Shown: positions 1 to 6,779 of the stretch, piece after piece
How positions within the stretch are numbered: position 1 is the stretch's first letter
Layout: each line of letters starts with the position of its first letter
Source: Nitrososphaera sp.
GTDB lineage: Archaea; Thermoproteota; Nitrososphaeria; Nitrososphaerales; Nitrososphaeraceae
Assembly (NCBI GenBank): GCA_022545875.1
Contig: JAKEIF010000125.1
Coordinates: forward strand, 1-10,030
DNA: 10,030 bases
Direction: 5' to 3'
Notes under the pieces: model-generated
What the model was told of the DNA's origin: nothing
The model's database searches: none
Seen by the model: the letters and a program-made list of their open reading frames with translations, nothing else
Translations under genes and position numbers: made by a program

Positions 1-578
1 CGCATCATGTCAGGATTGCTAAAGTCTGTGCCTGTATCGACTATTGCAACGTTGACACCGTTTCCCGTGATGTTGTAATTGCTGGCAACTTTGTCAGAGC
101 CAATTATTGATGTCCCGGAGAACCTGCCGGCATCAAACTGGATCTCGTCAGGCGTCTCAAAATCAAACTGGAGAGGAGAATCAGCAGAGTAGGAAAATCC
201 CAGGTTGGATGGTAGCGGCGACTGGGAAACCGCTACGCCGAGAAAAGGCTCTGACGGGCCGCCTCCGCCGAGGCTTATCAAGTGTGAATTGTCCGCAAGC
301 GCAGCCGTATTCCCAGAACCGTGAACTAGGGTCCTAGAATGCTTGCCATTGTACGGCATGTCGCCAAGGTTAATGAAACCAAAATCTGTCTTTATCGCAT
401 TCCTGTCTACGGAGAAGCCATTGACGCTGACCATGTCGCCTTCGGGAGGGATCTGGACTTTATTTTTCAAAGAGGTCAGTGGGCCGGATTCCATTGATGG
501 TGAAAGCGAAAACGCGGGAGTCGTAGCTGATGCGACCAGCACTACAAGAAGCGCAACCGAGAAAAAAGTACGAGGCAT
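1..578 (-). CDS. Secreted subtilisin-like serine protease (S8), N-terminal part
   Basis: The gene reads leftwards from the ATG at 578 and leaves the window after 192 codons, so only the N-terminus is visible. Residues 1-24 form a signal peptide: a short basic start (MPRTFF), a hydrophobic core (VALLVVLVA) and a likely cleavage site near TPAFS. A long, Gly/Ser-rich propeptide-like segment follows. At about residues 170-190 the sequence GNGVNVAIVDTGTDF matches the first catalytic block of subtilases, with Asp181 in the DTG motif as the expected active-site aspartate. The catalytic His and Ser would lie beyond the left edge. By family knowledge this is an exported endopeptidase acting outside the membrane. 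It lies downstream of L11 on the same strand, with 67 bp between. No convincing TATA box sits at the usual distance from the ATG. The family call is strong; the substrate is unknown. Confidence 0.9.
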   Translation of the reverse strand, partial: MPRTFFSVALLVVLVASATTPAFSLSPSMESGPLTSLKNKVQIPPEGDMVSVNGFSVDRNAIKTDFGFINLGDMPYNGKHSRTLVHGSGNTAALADNSHLISLGGGGPSEPFLGVAVSQSPLPSNLGFSYSADSPLQFDFETPDEIQFDAGRFSGTSIIGSDKVASNYNITGNGVNVAIVDTGTDFSNPDMM

Positions 579-605
579 GTAATACGCAATTCTTATGAAA
601 GACTA

Positions 606-635
606 TTCTAGGTTATTACGATTTCGTTCCTAGAA
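606..635. repeat. 7-bp inverted repeat between L11 and the protease gene
   Basis: TTCTAGG at 606-612 and CCTAGAA at 629-635 are exact reverse complements separated by 16 nt. On the minus strand a pyrimidine-rich run (about 633-645) comes just before it, directly after the L11 stop codon. It could be part of the L11 transcript end or an operator for the protease gene. A 7-bp match in AT-rich DNA may also be chance. Confidence 0.3.
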
Positions 636-645
636 AAGGGAAGGG

Positions 646-1128
646 TTACTTCAGAACGTCATCATACCTTCCGGCGGCAATATCAGCAAAGACTTCCTTT
701 GCTGGCTTGCCCTCTACCTTTACTCCCATGCTTACGCATGAGCCGATTACTTCCTTTACCGCTCCCCTAATGTCAAATGCATAAGATCCGTCGATCTTCA
801 TCTTGGCAATCTTTACCGCGCTTGCCATCGACAGGTCACCTGCATAATTTGTTCCTGCGGTGCCTGAACCCTTTAGGACTCCTGATTCCTTTGCAACCAG
901 GGCAGCAGTCGGCGGGATGCCTACTTCAATTGTGAATTTTTTCGTTTCAGAATCGACTTCGACTTTGACAGGAACCTTCATTCCCGGAAAATCCTTAGTC
1001 TTCTCATTAATGGTATTTACAACCTGCAACACGTTAACGCCCATCGGGCCTAGTGCCGGACCAAGCGGAGGCCCTGCGTTTGCTTCTCCCCCACTTACCA
1101 GGGCGGAGATTGTCTTCTTATCACCCAT
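646..1128 (-). CDS. rpl11: 50S ribosomal protein L11 (uL11)
   Basis: A 160-aa protein of normal archaeal L11 length. L11 binds the GTPase-associated centre of 23S rRNA together with the P-stalk and takes part in factor-dependent GTP hydrolysis. The N-terminal domain carries the signature SGGEANAGPPLGPALGPMG at residues 12-30. The C-terminal rRNA-binding domain includes GTAGTNYAGDLSM and ends in AAGRYDDVLK. The frame is open further upstream to an ATG at 1155, but I chose 1128 because archaeal L11 begins MGDKKTI. A TATA-like box at 1154-1164 also sits about 31 bp before 1128, which would leave the longer start without a promoter. The gene stands apart from L1, L10 and L12, which often accompany L11 in other archaea. 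The gene upstream is divergent. Confidence 0.96.
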   Translation of the reverse strand: MGDKKTISALVSGGEANAGPPLGPALGPMGVNVLQVVNTINEKTKDFPGMKVPVKVEVDSETKKFTIEVGIPPTAALVAKESGVLKGSGTAGTNYAGDLSMASAVKIAKMKIDGSYAFDIRGAVKEVIGSCVSMGVKVEGKPAKEVFADIAAGRYDDVLK

Positions 1129-1153
1129 ATGACGGAAGCAAGAGCATAGAGCC

Positions 1154-1164
1154 AAATTATAATT
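1154..1164 (-). promoter_or_regulatory. TATA-like box for L11
   Basis: The AT-only 11-mer AATTATAATTT (minus-strand reading) is centred about 31 bp upstream of the L11 ATG at 1128. That spacing predicts a leaderless or nearly leaderless mRNA and supports the 160-aa form of L11. Confidence 0.55.
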
Positions 1165-1194
1165 CTTGCTAATGTCGTCGACCTTTTTGACACG

Positions 1195-1203
1195 TTTTTA
1201 AAC
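1195..1203 (+). promoter_or_regulatory. TATA-like box for the FilR1-domain regulator
   Basis: TTTTTAAAC is centred about 30 bp upstream of the ATG at 1229, the spacing expected for a leaderless archaeal mRNA. It shares the 100-bp divergent intergenic region with the L11 promoter. Confidence 0.55.
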
Positions 1204-1228
1204 ATGTGCCTGCGTAAGTCTAGCGAGT

Positions 1229-2041
1229 ATGCCCGATCAAGAGCCCAATCAAGGTGTTGGGTCTTTGTTCTTTGAACTCGCTGGCGACCTCCGCCTTGCC
1301 ATGCTCTCAAAACTCGAGCAAAAGCCGTACAGGCTCTCGCAGCTGGCGTCGGAGCTAGATGCCACGATGCAGGAAGCTCATAGGAACATGACCCGGCTTG
1401 TCGGTTCCGGACTTGTAGCCAAGGACAAGGAGGCCGAGCTAGTGCTTACCGCATACGGCAGGACCATAGTGACAATGATTCCAAGCTATGAATTTTTGTA
1501 CCGCAACAAGGATTTCTTTATGGATCACAGCCTTGGAGACCTGCCGCCCAAGTTCATCCAGAGAATGGGGGCTTTTCAGCGGTGCGAAGCAGTAAGAGGT
1601 GTGATGGCAATACTTCAGCGCTGGAAGAACCTTTACTTGGAATCGGACAAATTCATCAAGGAGATAATGGCCCAGGTGCCCCTTGACGTAATAGAAACTG
1701 TCAGTGGCAGGATCGACAAGGGAGTAAAATTTTCGTACATTTTTGCGAGCAACGCGGTGATCCCAAAGGGAAGGACTCAGCTCCTCCAAAAAGTCGGCTG
1801 GCGCAATTTCATTTCAAAAGGAATGGTCGAGCGCCGGCTGCTTCCCGAAGTCCGCGTGATGACCATATTTAACGAAAATCAAGGCTGCGTGATTTTCCCA
1901 GACATGAAAGGCGAGCCGGATCTCAACGTCATGTTCCACGGTCAAGATCCTGAATTTCTAGAGTGGTGTTCAGATCTATTTTCTTACCAGTGGGAAAAGG
2001 CAGAGCCATTTGACGAAAGCAAGCTAATGCGCGAAATCTGA
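1229..2041 (+). CDS. Winged-helix transcriptional regulator with FilR1-type domain
   Basis: The 270-aa protein starts with a winged helix-turn-helix domain at about residues 12-85. Its pattern is LRLAMLSKLEQKPYRLSQLA, then a recognition-helix-like MQEAHRNMTRLVGSGLV and a wing ending in LTAYG. The remainder, about residues 120-255, resembles the FilR1/MtrR effector domain (formerly DUF1724) first described in methanogen regulators. It includes the segment VRVMTIFNENQGCVIFPDMK. By family knowledge it should bind DNA and sense a small molecule in the cytoplasm; the ligand and targets cannot be read from the sequence. The gene is divergent from L11 and has its own TATA-like box about 30 bp before the ATG, so it is probably monocistronic. 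No membrane segment is seen. The wHTH assignment is firm; the FilR1 assignment is by recognised similarity. Confidence 0.82.
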   Translation: MPDQEPNQGVGSLFFELAGDLRLAMLSKLEQKPYRLSQLASELDATMQEAHRNMTRLVGSGLVAKDKEAELVLTAYGRTIVTMIPSYEFLYRNKDFFMDHSLGDLPPKFIQRMGAFQRCEAVRGVMAILQRWKNLYLESDKFIKEIMAQVPLDVIETVSGRIDKGVKFSYIFASNAVIPKGRTQLLQKVGWRNFISKGMVERRLLPEVRVMTIFNENQGCVIFPDMKGEPDLNVMFHGQDPEFLEWCSDLFSYQWEKAEPFDESKLMREI

Positions 2042-2069
2042 GAGCAGGCAGCGAAAGGAACTCATCATG

Positions 2070-2078
2070 TTTTTATAC
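2070..2078 (+). promoter_or_regulatory. TATA-like box for the Lrp/AsnC-domain gene
   Basis: TTTTTATAC is centred about 28 bp upstream of the ATG at 2102, the spacing for a leaderless transcript. It lies in the 60-bp gap after the FilR1-type gene, so the small gene probably has its own promoter. Confidence 0.6.
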
Positions 2079-2101
2079 ATCACACCTCATATTCACCCTA
2101 T

Positions 2102-2332
2102 ATGCCAAAGGCTTTTGTTTTAATGAATGCAGAACTCGGAAGTGAGGATTCTCTCGTTAATGACCTGAAAAAACTAGATAGCGTAAAGGAGGTCTATCAA
2201 GTCTATGGGGTGTACGACATTGTTGCGCAGGTTGAAGCAGACACCATGGATAAGGTGAAAGAAACGATCACCTGGAAGCTACGAAAGCTCAACGGCGTAA
2301 AGTCTACCCTTACAATGATTGTAATGGAATAG
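2102..2332 (+). CDS. Stand-alone Lrp/AsnC ligand-binding domain protein
   Basis: A 76-aa protein made up only of the C-terminal effector (RAM) domain of Lrp/AsnC regulators, with no helix-turn-helix. It starts MPKAFVLMNAE and contains VKEVYQVYGVYDIVAQVE, the usual 'G.yD' core. It ends with ETITWKLRKLNGVKSTLTM, matching the last helix and strand of the family. By family knowledge such domains form dimers or higher oligomers and bind amino acids or other small effectors; single-domain versions may partner with full-length Lrp proteins. The start is supported by a TATA-like box 28 bp upstream. Its stop codon directly abuts the stop codon of the convergent MFS gene. A close paralogue lies at the right edge (9916-10030). 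Ligand and partners are unknown. Confidence 0.9.
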   Translation: MPKAFVLMNAELGSEDSLVNDLKKLDSVKEVYQVYGVYDIVAQVEADTMDKVKETITWKLRKLNGVKSTLTMIVME

Positions 2333-3610
2333 TCAGGCGCGCACTTGTGGCGCCACCCTTACCTTCTTGAAGAACTTGCTTACAAGCACAAAAGAGGCTA
2401 TAGCCACAGCTATTGCAAGTGCGAATGTCGCGCCATATCCGAAAGCAGCTGATACTTCGCCGGCGGCCAGAGAGCCGATAAGCAGGCCTGCGCCAATGAC
2501 TGCACTGTTGATGCCAAGTATCCTTCCCTCCTGCCCCGCCGGTATTATTTTGAGTAGCGATGACGTAGTCGTGGCGCTCCACATGCTAAAGCCCACTTCG
2601 GTTCCGACAAATGCAAGCAAGGTGATCATTAGTATAGACCCGGGGTTGGCAAGAACAAGAACGGCTGCCATGACTGCTAGTGCTATTCCCATGATCCTCG
2701 GGATGTAGGCTATCTTGCTCATGCCCTCTTCTCCCTTCAGCGCTATTATCCGGTGGTTAAAGGGCAGAAATACGACTTTGCACATGTGCAGTATGGTATA
2801 GGCAAGGAACACTTCTGCGTCGCTTACCCCGCTGTCCTTCAGAAACGGAGTGTAGGGCGTGAACATCAGATTGCCAGAGAGAAAATACAGGCCGATCCCT
2901 GCGAAAAAGAGCAGCTCTTTCCTTGACAGTTGGGTGCGGATCTTTGCGGTGGAAAGCTCTGGCAGTGGCCTGAAAAAGATCATTGGTACCTGCCTCAGCC
3001 TGTAGAATATTGCAGGCGTGCGCAGCAAGGCCCGCCTGTCCAGTGTCGTCTGTGGATCCTTGACAAACATTATGGTGAGGGCAAGCGACGAAATCGCGAT
3101 TGCAGAGCAGGCTATCGCGTAGGTCTTTGCGTCGTACTGCAGCAGCCAAAAGTAGCCGGCGACCATGGCGATGACGAGTCCGACTGCGCTGATAAGCGAA
3201 GTCCAACTGTAAGTCTTTAGCCATTCTTCCTTTCTTGATTTCTCCATCACAAGGAGATTCGTAACGGGGGCAGGGCCCACGCTGAAAAAGCCCACGACCG
3301 CGGAGAGCAGCATTAGAACCGGGATACTTGAAACAAAGTACATCGATGCCGCCGTAATGGCGACTGCTGCGGAGCAGATCGCAACTATGGTGCTGCGCCA
3401 GTGCATCGTGTCTATCAACCGTCCCCAGAATATCGCGCCAAGGGTCATGGCAAGGTTTGACAGGAACGCCGCAATCGCGACTTCCCTCACTTGGCCCCCG
3501 AGCGCCAGCATGTAGATCGGGATAATGGTCGAAATGCCTGTGGAGCTGGCGTTCATTGGAACGAGGAACCATGACCAGTTGCGACTGGCGAGAGCGAGAG
3601 ATGCGTGCAA
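2333..3610 (-). CDS. Major facilitator superfamily transporter
   Basis: A 425-aa integral membrane protein with about eleven or twelve hydrophobic helices in two halves, joined by a charged cytoplasmic loop at about residues 180-230. The loop after helix 2 contains GRLIDTMHWRST, resembling the MFS A-motif (G-x-L-x-D-r-x-G-R-r) in altered form. This suggests a secondary transporter or exporter in the cytoplasmic membrane; the substrate cannot be told. I chose the TTG at 3610 because the first membrane helix begins at about residue 10 (NWSWFLVPMN), and the next ATG at 3556 would cut into it. An in-frame TAG lies 7 codons' distance or less upstream, so no longer start exists. A TATA-like box at 3645-3656 fits a leader of about 14 nt. 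Its stop codon abuts that of the Lrp/AsnC-domain gene with no intervening base. Confidence 0.88.
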   Translation of the reverse strand: MHASLALASRNWSWFLVPMNASSTGISTIIPIYMLALGGQVREVAIAAFLSNLAMTLGAIFWGRLIDTMHWRSTIVAICSAAVAITAASMYFVSSIPVLMLLSAVVGFFSVGPAPVTNLLVMEKSRKEEWLKTYSWTSLISAVGLVIAMVAGYFWLLQYDAKTYAIACSAIAISSLALTIMFVKDPQTTLDRRALLRTPAIFYRLRQVPMIFFRPLPELSTAKIRTQLSRKELLFFAGIGLYFLSGNLMFTPYTPFLKDSGVSDAEVFLAYTILHMCKVVFLPFNHRIIALKGEEGMSKIAYIPRIMGIALAVMAAVLVLANPGSILMITLLAFVGTEVGFSMWSATTTSSLLKIIPAGQEGRILGINSAVIGAGLLIGSLAAGEVSAAFGYGATFALAIAVAIASFVLVSKFFKKVRVAPQVRA

Positions 3611-3644
3611 TGATTTCTACTTCAACAATCCACCTTACGATTTG

Positions 3645-3656
3645 AATATAAAATTA
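3645..3656 (-). promoter_or_regulatory. TATA-like box for the MFS gene
   Basis: TAATTTTATATT (minus-strand reading) is centred about 40 bp upstream of the TTG start at 3610. It predicts transcription start near 3624 and a leader of roughly 14 nt. Confidence 0.5.
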
Positions 3657-3702
3657 GTTTGGTATGAGATTATGACATTACCCTACACCTTCTCGCAGGC
3701 GC

Positions 3703-3712
3703 AACTTTAATC
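3703..3712 (+). promoter_or_regulatory. TATA-like box for the C2H2 zinc-finger gene
   Basis: AACTTTAATC is centred about 31 bp upstream of the TTG at 3739. It supports that non-AUG start as the first codon of a leaderless mRNA. Confidence 0.4.
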
Positions 3713-3738
3713 AAGCGGCCAGTGACAAGATTTGGGCA

Positions 3739-3915
3739 TTGGGCTTATTCGGGAAAAAGGGCTCGGACTCTGACCAAGGCAGCAAGAAGCTTTTCAAGTG
3801 CCACTACTGCGACATGACCTTCGACGAGAAGGAGAGAATGCAGCGCCACGAAAGAAAGGCCCACAGAGAAAGAGGCGGCAGCGATTTGCCAAACCGCAAC
3901 CCGTTTGGGTTTTGA
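3739..3915 (+). CDS. Small C2H2 zinc-finger protein (58 aa)
   Basis: A short gene with a TTG start encoding 58 aa that begin MGLFGKKGSDSDQGSKK. Residues 21-42 form one complete classical C2H2 finger. Cys21 and Cys24 sit in CHYC, twelve residues follow (DMTFDEKERMQR), then His37, four residues (ERKA) and His42, giving C-x2-C-x12-H-x4-H with the conserved hydrophobic Phe and Met. The tail is basic and Gly/Asn-rich (REERGG-like, then LPNRNPFGF). It probably binds one Zn ion and contacts nucleic acid or a protein partner in the cytoplasm; a single finger rarely gives strong DNA specificity alone. The start is chosen because no other usual start codon precedes the finger in this frame and a TATA-like box lies about 31 bp upstream. 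The rhomboid gene follows 51 bp downstream on the same strand. Confidence 0.82.
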   Translation: MGLFGKKGSDSDQGSKKLFKCHYCDMTFDEKERMQRHERKAHRERGGSDLPNRNPFGF

Positions 3916-3966
3916 GCGCAAAGACTTATTTCTTAATGGTACTTTCTACAGGCTGACTCGGGCGGA

Positions 3967-4977
3967 ATGTTTCCAATCCATGACGATACAGAGCGAATGC
4001 ATGGGCGGCCATGGCTCAACTATGGCATGATAGGGATCAACATCGCTGTTTTCGTCTGGCAGATCAGCATTGATCCCGCCTGCATACTAAACTGCCAGAA
4101 CCAAGAGTTGTTCTTGCAGTACGGCACTGTGCCGGTGCTAGTGCTCGATGAACCGCAGCGCGGGGCAGCGACCGTAGTCACCTCGATGTTTATGCACGGA
4201 GGAGGGGCGCACATTCTTGGCAACATGGTCTTTTTGTTTGTCTTTGGAGACAACATCGAGGACAGGTACGGCAGAATAAAGTACGTCCTCATCTATCTCG
4301 GCTGGGGCGCAGCCGCGGCGCTTGCCCACAGCCTGTATGCAGTTAGCGCTGGAGCAGGAACAGTTCCGGCAGTCGGTGCGTCAGGCGCGATATCTGGAAT
4401 CCTTGGAGCATACCTTGTGATGTACCCACGCGCCAAAATCTTTACGATCCTTGTCATGTTGTTTATCACGACTATCAGGATTCCAGTTCTGATTTACATC
4501 CCCTTCTGGTTCGGCATGCAGGTCTTGTTCCAGGTGCTGGAGCTTGCCGGAGGAGGCGGAGGTGGTGTCGCATATCTCGCGCACATTGGCGGCTTTGTCG
4601 CCGGCGCGGCCACGGGCTTGGTCTGGCGGCTCTTGCCGGACTCGATGAAGTACAAGGGAGGTGGGCCCGGTACCGGGACCGTCTACAAGCCCACCTTTAG
4701 AAAGTCAAGGCCCAGGATAGAGGACGTGGCTCCTGCCGTTCCCGAAGTCATCGAAGGCCCAGATTACTATGAAGTCATTGCGGAAATAAGAGGAGTGTCG
4801 GACGCAAAGGACATCAGCGCCAAGTACGAGCCTGACTCCCGCCAGCTCAGGATCGTGGCAAGTGGCTCCCGCAGGTACGAGCTTTACGCAAAGCTTCCAG
4901 ACAGCGCCGTCAACCCGGTAGTCAAATATATACAGTATCTGAACGGGATTGTGAGGATCAGGCTGGCAAAGCAATAG
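3967..4977 (+). CDS. Rhomboid intramembrane serine protease with C-terminal Hsp20-like domain
   Basis: A 336-aa membrane protease that cleaves membrane-embedded substrates. Residues 17-222 hold about six membrane helices with the rhomboid signatures. These are HILGN (His82, Asn86, oxyanion-side H-x3-N), GASGAISG with catalytic Ser139, and AHIGGF with catalytic His206. All expected catalytic residues are present, so it should be active. A soluble linker (about 224-264) follows. Residues 266-335 look like a small heat-shock protein/alpha-crystallin fold: YEVIAEIRGV...DIS at the start, RRYELYAKLP in the middle and NGIVRIRLAK at the end, the place of the sHSP 'nGvL' strand. This domain is shorter and more diverged than a free Hsp20. 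The ATG at 3967 is the first in frame; a weak AT-rich box lies near 3924-3932. The thermosome gene follows after 71 bp on the same strand. The rhomboid call is firm; the Hsp20-like call is by pattern. Confidence 0.9.
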   Translation: MFPIHDDTERMHGRPWLNYGMIGINIAVFVWQISIDPACILNCQNQELFLQYGTVPVLVLDEPQRGAATVVTSMFMHGGGAHILGNMVFLFVFGDNIEDRYGRIKYVLIYLGWGAAAALAHSLYAVSAGAGTVPAVGASGAISGILGAYLVMYPRAKIFTILVMLFITTIRIPVLIYIPFWFGMQVLFQVLELAGGGGGGVAYLAHIGGFVAGAATGLVWRLLPDSMKYKGGGPGTGTVYKPTFRKSRPRIEDVAPAVPEVIEGPDYYEVIAEIRGVSDAKDISAKYEPDSRQLRIVASGSRRYELYAKLPDSAVNPVVKYIQYLNGIVRIRLAKQ

Positions 4978-4992
4978 GGCTCCGGTAGTAAG

Positions 4993-5001
4993 TTTAAAAT
5001 A
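4993..5001 (+). promoter_or_regulatory. TATA-like box for the thermosome gene
   Basis: TTTAAAATA lies 48-56 bp before the thermosome ATG. Transcription start is expected near 5023, leaving a leader of about 25 nt that contains the Shine-Dalgarno sequence at 5033. The chaperonin can therefore be expressed independently of the rhomboid gene. Confidence 0.5.
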
Positions 5002-5032
5002 TCTCGGATAGACCCTTTATTTTTGCAATTTT

Positions 5033-5038
5033 AGGAGG
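5033..5038 (+). promoter_or_regulatory. Shine-Dalgarno site of the thermosome gene
   Basis: AGGAGG is a perfect anti-16S match. It ends 10 nt before the ATG at 5049 and only 3 nt before an out-of-frame ATG at 5042. The wider spacing fits the chaperonin start, whose frame gives the conserved protein. Confidence 0.7.
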
Positions 5039-5048
5039 AATATGAAGA

Positions 5049-6710
5049 ATGTCAATACAACAAGGTACGGCTGGAGGAGTTCCAGTATTAATTCTGAAGG
5101 AAGGCGCATCGCAGACAAAGGGTCGAGATGCCCAGAAGAACAACATCACAGCGGCAAAACTGATCTCAGAGATTGTCAGAAGCTCTTTGGGACCACGGGG
5201 GATGGACAAGATGCTCGTCGATTCTCTTGGCGACGTAACAATAACAAACGATGGAGCCACAATTTTGAAGGAAATTGACGTGCAGCACCCCGCAGCAAAG
5301 ATGATGGTTGAAATCAGCAAGGCCACGGATAATGAGGTAGGAGACGGAACTACATCAGTGGTGGTACTCGCTGGCGCACTTATCGAAAAGGCGGAAGAGC
5401 TGATAAACAAGGACGTGCACCCGACGATCATAGTTGATGGCTACCGCAAGAGCGCCACCAAGGCCATTGAGGTCCTCAACAGCATAGCACAGAAAATCGT
5501 GGGCAATGAAAAGCAGGACTTGATCAGAATTGCCAAGACATCTATGCAGACAAAGCTCGTGTCGAGGGAGGCAGACGACTTGGCAGAAATTGTAGTCACT
5601 GCTTCGCTCGCAGTTTCAGAGAAGACTGATTCAGGCAATAGGCTGGACATTGACGATATCAAGGTCGAGAAAAAGGCCGGCGGCTCGCTTCGCGATACCA
5701 AGCTCATCAAGGGCATTGTCCTTGACAAGGAAGTCGTGCACGGAGGCATGCCAAAGAGGATAGAGAAGGCCAAGATAGCATTGATCAACTCTGCACTTGA
5801 AATCGAAAAGACAGAGTTTGACGCCAAGATCAATATCAGCTCCCCAGACCAGATGAAGATGTTCCTGGAGGAAGAGAACAGGATGCTCAAGACTATGGTT
5901 GACAAGATTGTCGCGAGCGGCGCAAACGTAGTTGTCTGCCAGAAAGGCATTGACGACATTGCGCAGCACTATTTGGCAAAGGCTGGAATTCTTACCGTAC
6001 GTAGAGTCAAGGAGTCAGACATGACCAAGATGGGCAGGGCAACTGCGGCTCGGATCGTCAACAACCTAGACGACCTGACTGCAAAAGATCTGGGGGCCGC
6101 TGACCTAGTCGAAGAGCGCAAGGTAGAGACAGACAAGTGGGTATTCATTGAAGGGTGCAAGCACCCCAAGTCGGTCACCATCCTTATCCGCGGCGGTTCG
6201 CAGAGAGTAGTAGACGAGGCTGAAAGGTCAGTGCATGACGCGCTCATGGTTTCAAAGGACGTGCTTGAAAAGCCGTTGATAGTCGCAGGCGGCGGTGCGC
6301 CGGAGGCGTATGCAGCATCAAAACTCAGGGAATGGGCAAGCACGCTTTCAGGCCGAGAACAGTTGGCCGCAGAGAAATTTGCAGAGGCGCTCGAAGTGAT
6401 CCCGTTGTCACTAGCAGAGAATGCAGGCATGGATCCGATTGACACCCTGACAGAGCTCCGCTCGAAGCAGAGCAAGGGCGCCAAGTGGACCGGCGTCGAC
6501 GCAAGAAACGCCAGGATTACGGACATGTCAAAAGTAGACGTTGTCGAGCCGCTCGCAGTCAAGGAGCAGGTCATCAAGTCAGCCACAGAGGCAGCCTCGA
6601 TGATTCTGAGAATTGACGATGTCATCGCTTCAAGCAAGTCAGGCGGTGGCCCACCAATGCCCCCAGGCGGAATGGGAGGTATGGGTGGAATGGGCGGCAT
6701 GGATATGTAG
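5049..6710 (+). CDS. ths: Thermosome subunit (group II chaperonin)
   Basis: A 553-aa subunit of the ATP-driven double-ring chaperonin that folds cytosolic proteins, at the usual family length. The equatorial ATP site shows LGPRGMDKM (47-55), NDGAT (67-71) and GDGTT (98-102). VVDEAERS near residue 389 provides the catalytic aspartate, and GGGAPE (414-419) is the second equatorial block. The middle section is the intermediate and apical domain with built-in lid. The tail has four GGM repeats (540-551), typical of archaeal chaperonins. I chose the ATG at 5049 because MSIQQGTAGGVPVLILKEG matches the family N-terminus and an AGGAGG lies 10 nt upstream; the ATG at 5042 is in another frame. It has its own TATA-like box and an intrinsic-type terminator, so it is probably monocistronic. 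It lies next to the rhomboid-Hsp20 gene. Which paralogue (alpha, beta) it is cannot be told from this window. Confidence 0.98.
   Translation: MSIQQGTAGGVPVLILKEGASQTKGRDAQKNNITAAKLISEIVRSSLGPRGMDKMLVDSLGDVTITNDGATILKEIDVQHPAAKMMVEISKATDNEVGDGTTSVVVLAGALIEKAEELINKDVHPTIIVDGYRKSATKAIEVLNSIAQKIVGNEKQDLIRIAKTSMQTKLVSREADDLAEIVVTASLAVSEKTDSGNRLDIDDIKVEKKAGGSLRDTKLIKGIVLDKEVVHGGMPKRIEKAKIALINSALEIEKTEFDAKINISSPDQMKMFLEEENRMLKTMVDKIVASGANVVVCQKGIDDIAQHYLAKAGILTVRRVKESDMTKMGRATAARIVNNLDDLTAKDLGAADLVEERKVETDKWVFIEGCKHPKSVTILIRGGSQRVVDEAERSVHDALMVSKDVLEKPLIVAGGGAPEAYAASKLREWASTLSGREQLAAEKFAEALEVIPLSLAENAGMDPIDTLTELRSKQSKGAKWTGVDARNARITDMSKVDVVEPLAVKEQVIKSATEAASMILRIDDVIASSKSGGGPPMPPGGMGGMGGMGGMDM
6666..6701 (+). 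repeat. Four 9-bp repeats encoding the GGM tail of the thermosome
   Basis: Twelve codons encode GGM four times in tandem near the chaperonin C-terminus. By family knowledge such tails project into the folding cavity. The third codon positions vary between copies, so selection on the protein is more likely than recent slippage. Confidence 0.85.
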
Positions 6711-6736
6711 GTGCCCTCGCAAAAAAAGCTCAACCT

Positions 6737-6759
6737 GTGGGCGCCAAGCCCACTTTTTT
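6737..6759 (+). terminator. Intrinsic-type terminator after the thermosome
   Basis: GTGGGC (6737-6742) and GCCCAC (6748-6753) form a perfect 6-bp GC-rich stem with a 5-nt loop (GCCAA), followed directly by six T residues. It starts 26 nt after the chaperonin stop codon. Hairpins are not required for archaeal termination, but the T-run itself is a recognised signal. Confidence 0.7.
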
Positions 6760-6779
6760 CATTATCCACAAATTCAGAT

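Noticed and set aside
107..582. Two plus-strand frames of 76 and 79 codons
   Set aside because: They are antisense to the protease gene, whose signal peptide and catalytic DTG block establish the minus strand as coding.
1129..1155. Longer L11 start at ATG 1155
   Set aside because: The extra residues MALCSCFRH are not part of archaeal L11, and the TATA-like box would overlap or touch that start.
2757..3572. 271-codon frame overlapping the MFS gene on the same strand
   Set aside because: It is in a shifted frame, rich in His and Arg with no membrane pattern, while the MFS frame gives a clear multi-helix protein.
3525..3710. 61-codon plus-strand frame between the MFS and zinc-finger genes
   Set aside because: Half of it is antisense to the MFS N-terminus and the rest covers the intergenic promoters; no motif is present.
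4666..4677. Perfect 12-bp palindrome CCCGGTACCGGG inside the rhomboid gene
   Set aside because: It falls in the Gly/Pro-rich linker coding region and is most simply explained by GGX and CCX codon use.
5441..6769. Long open frames on the minus strand opposite the thermosome (172 and 266 codons)
   Set aside because: They lie fully antisense to a certain gene, are rich in Ser/Ile/Pro from reverse-read codons and show no domain. They are a by-product of thermosome codon use.
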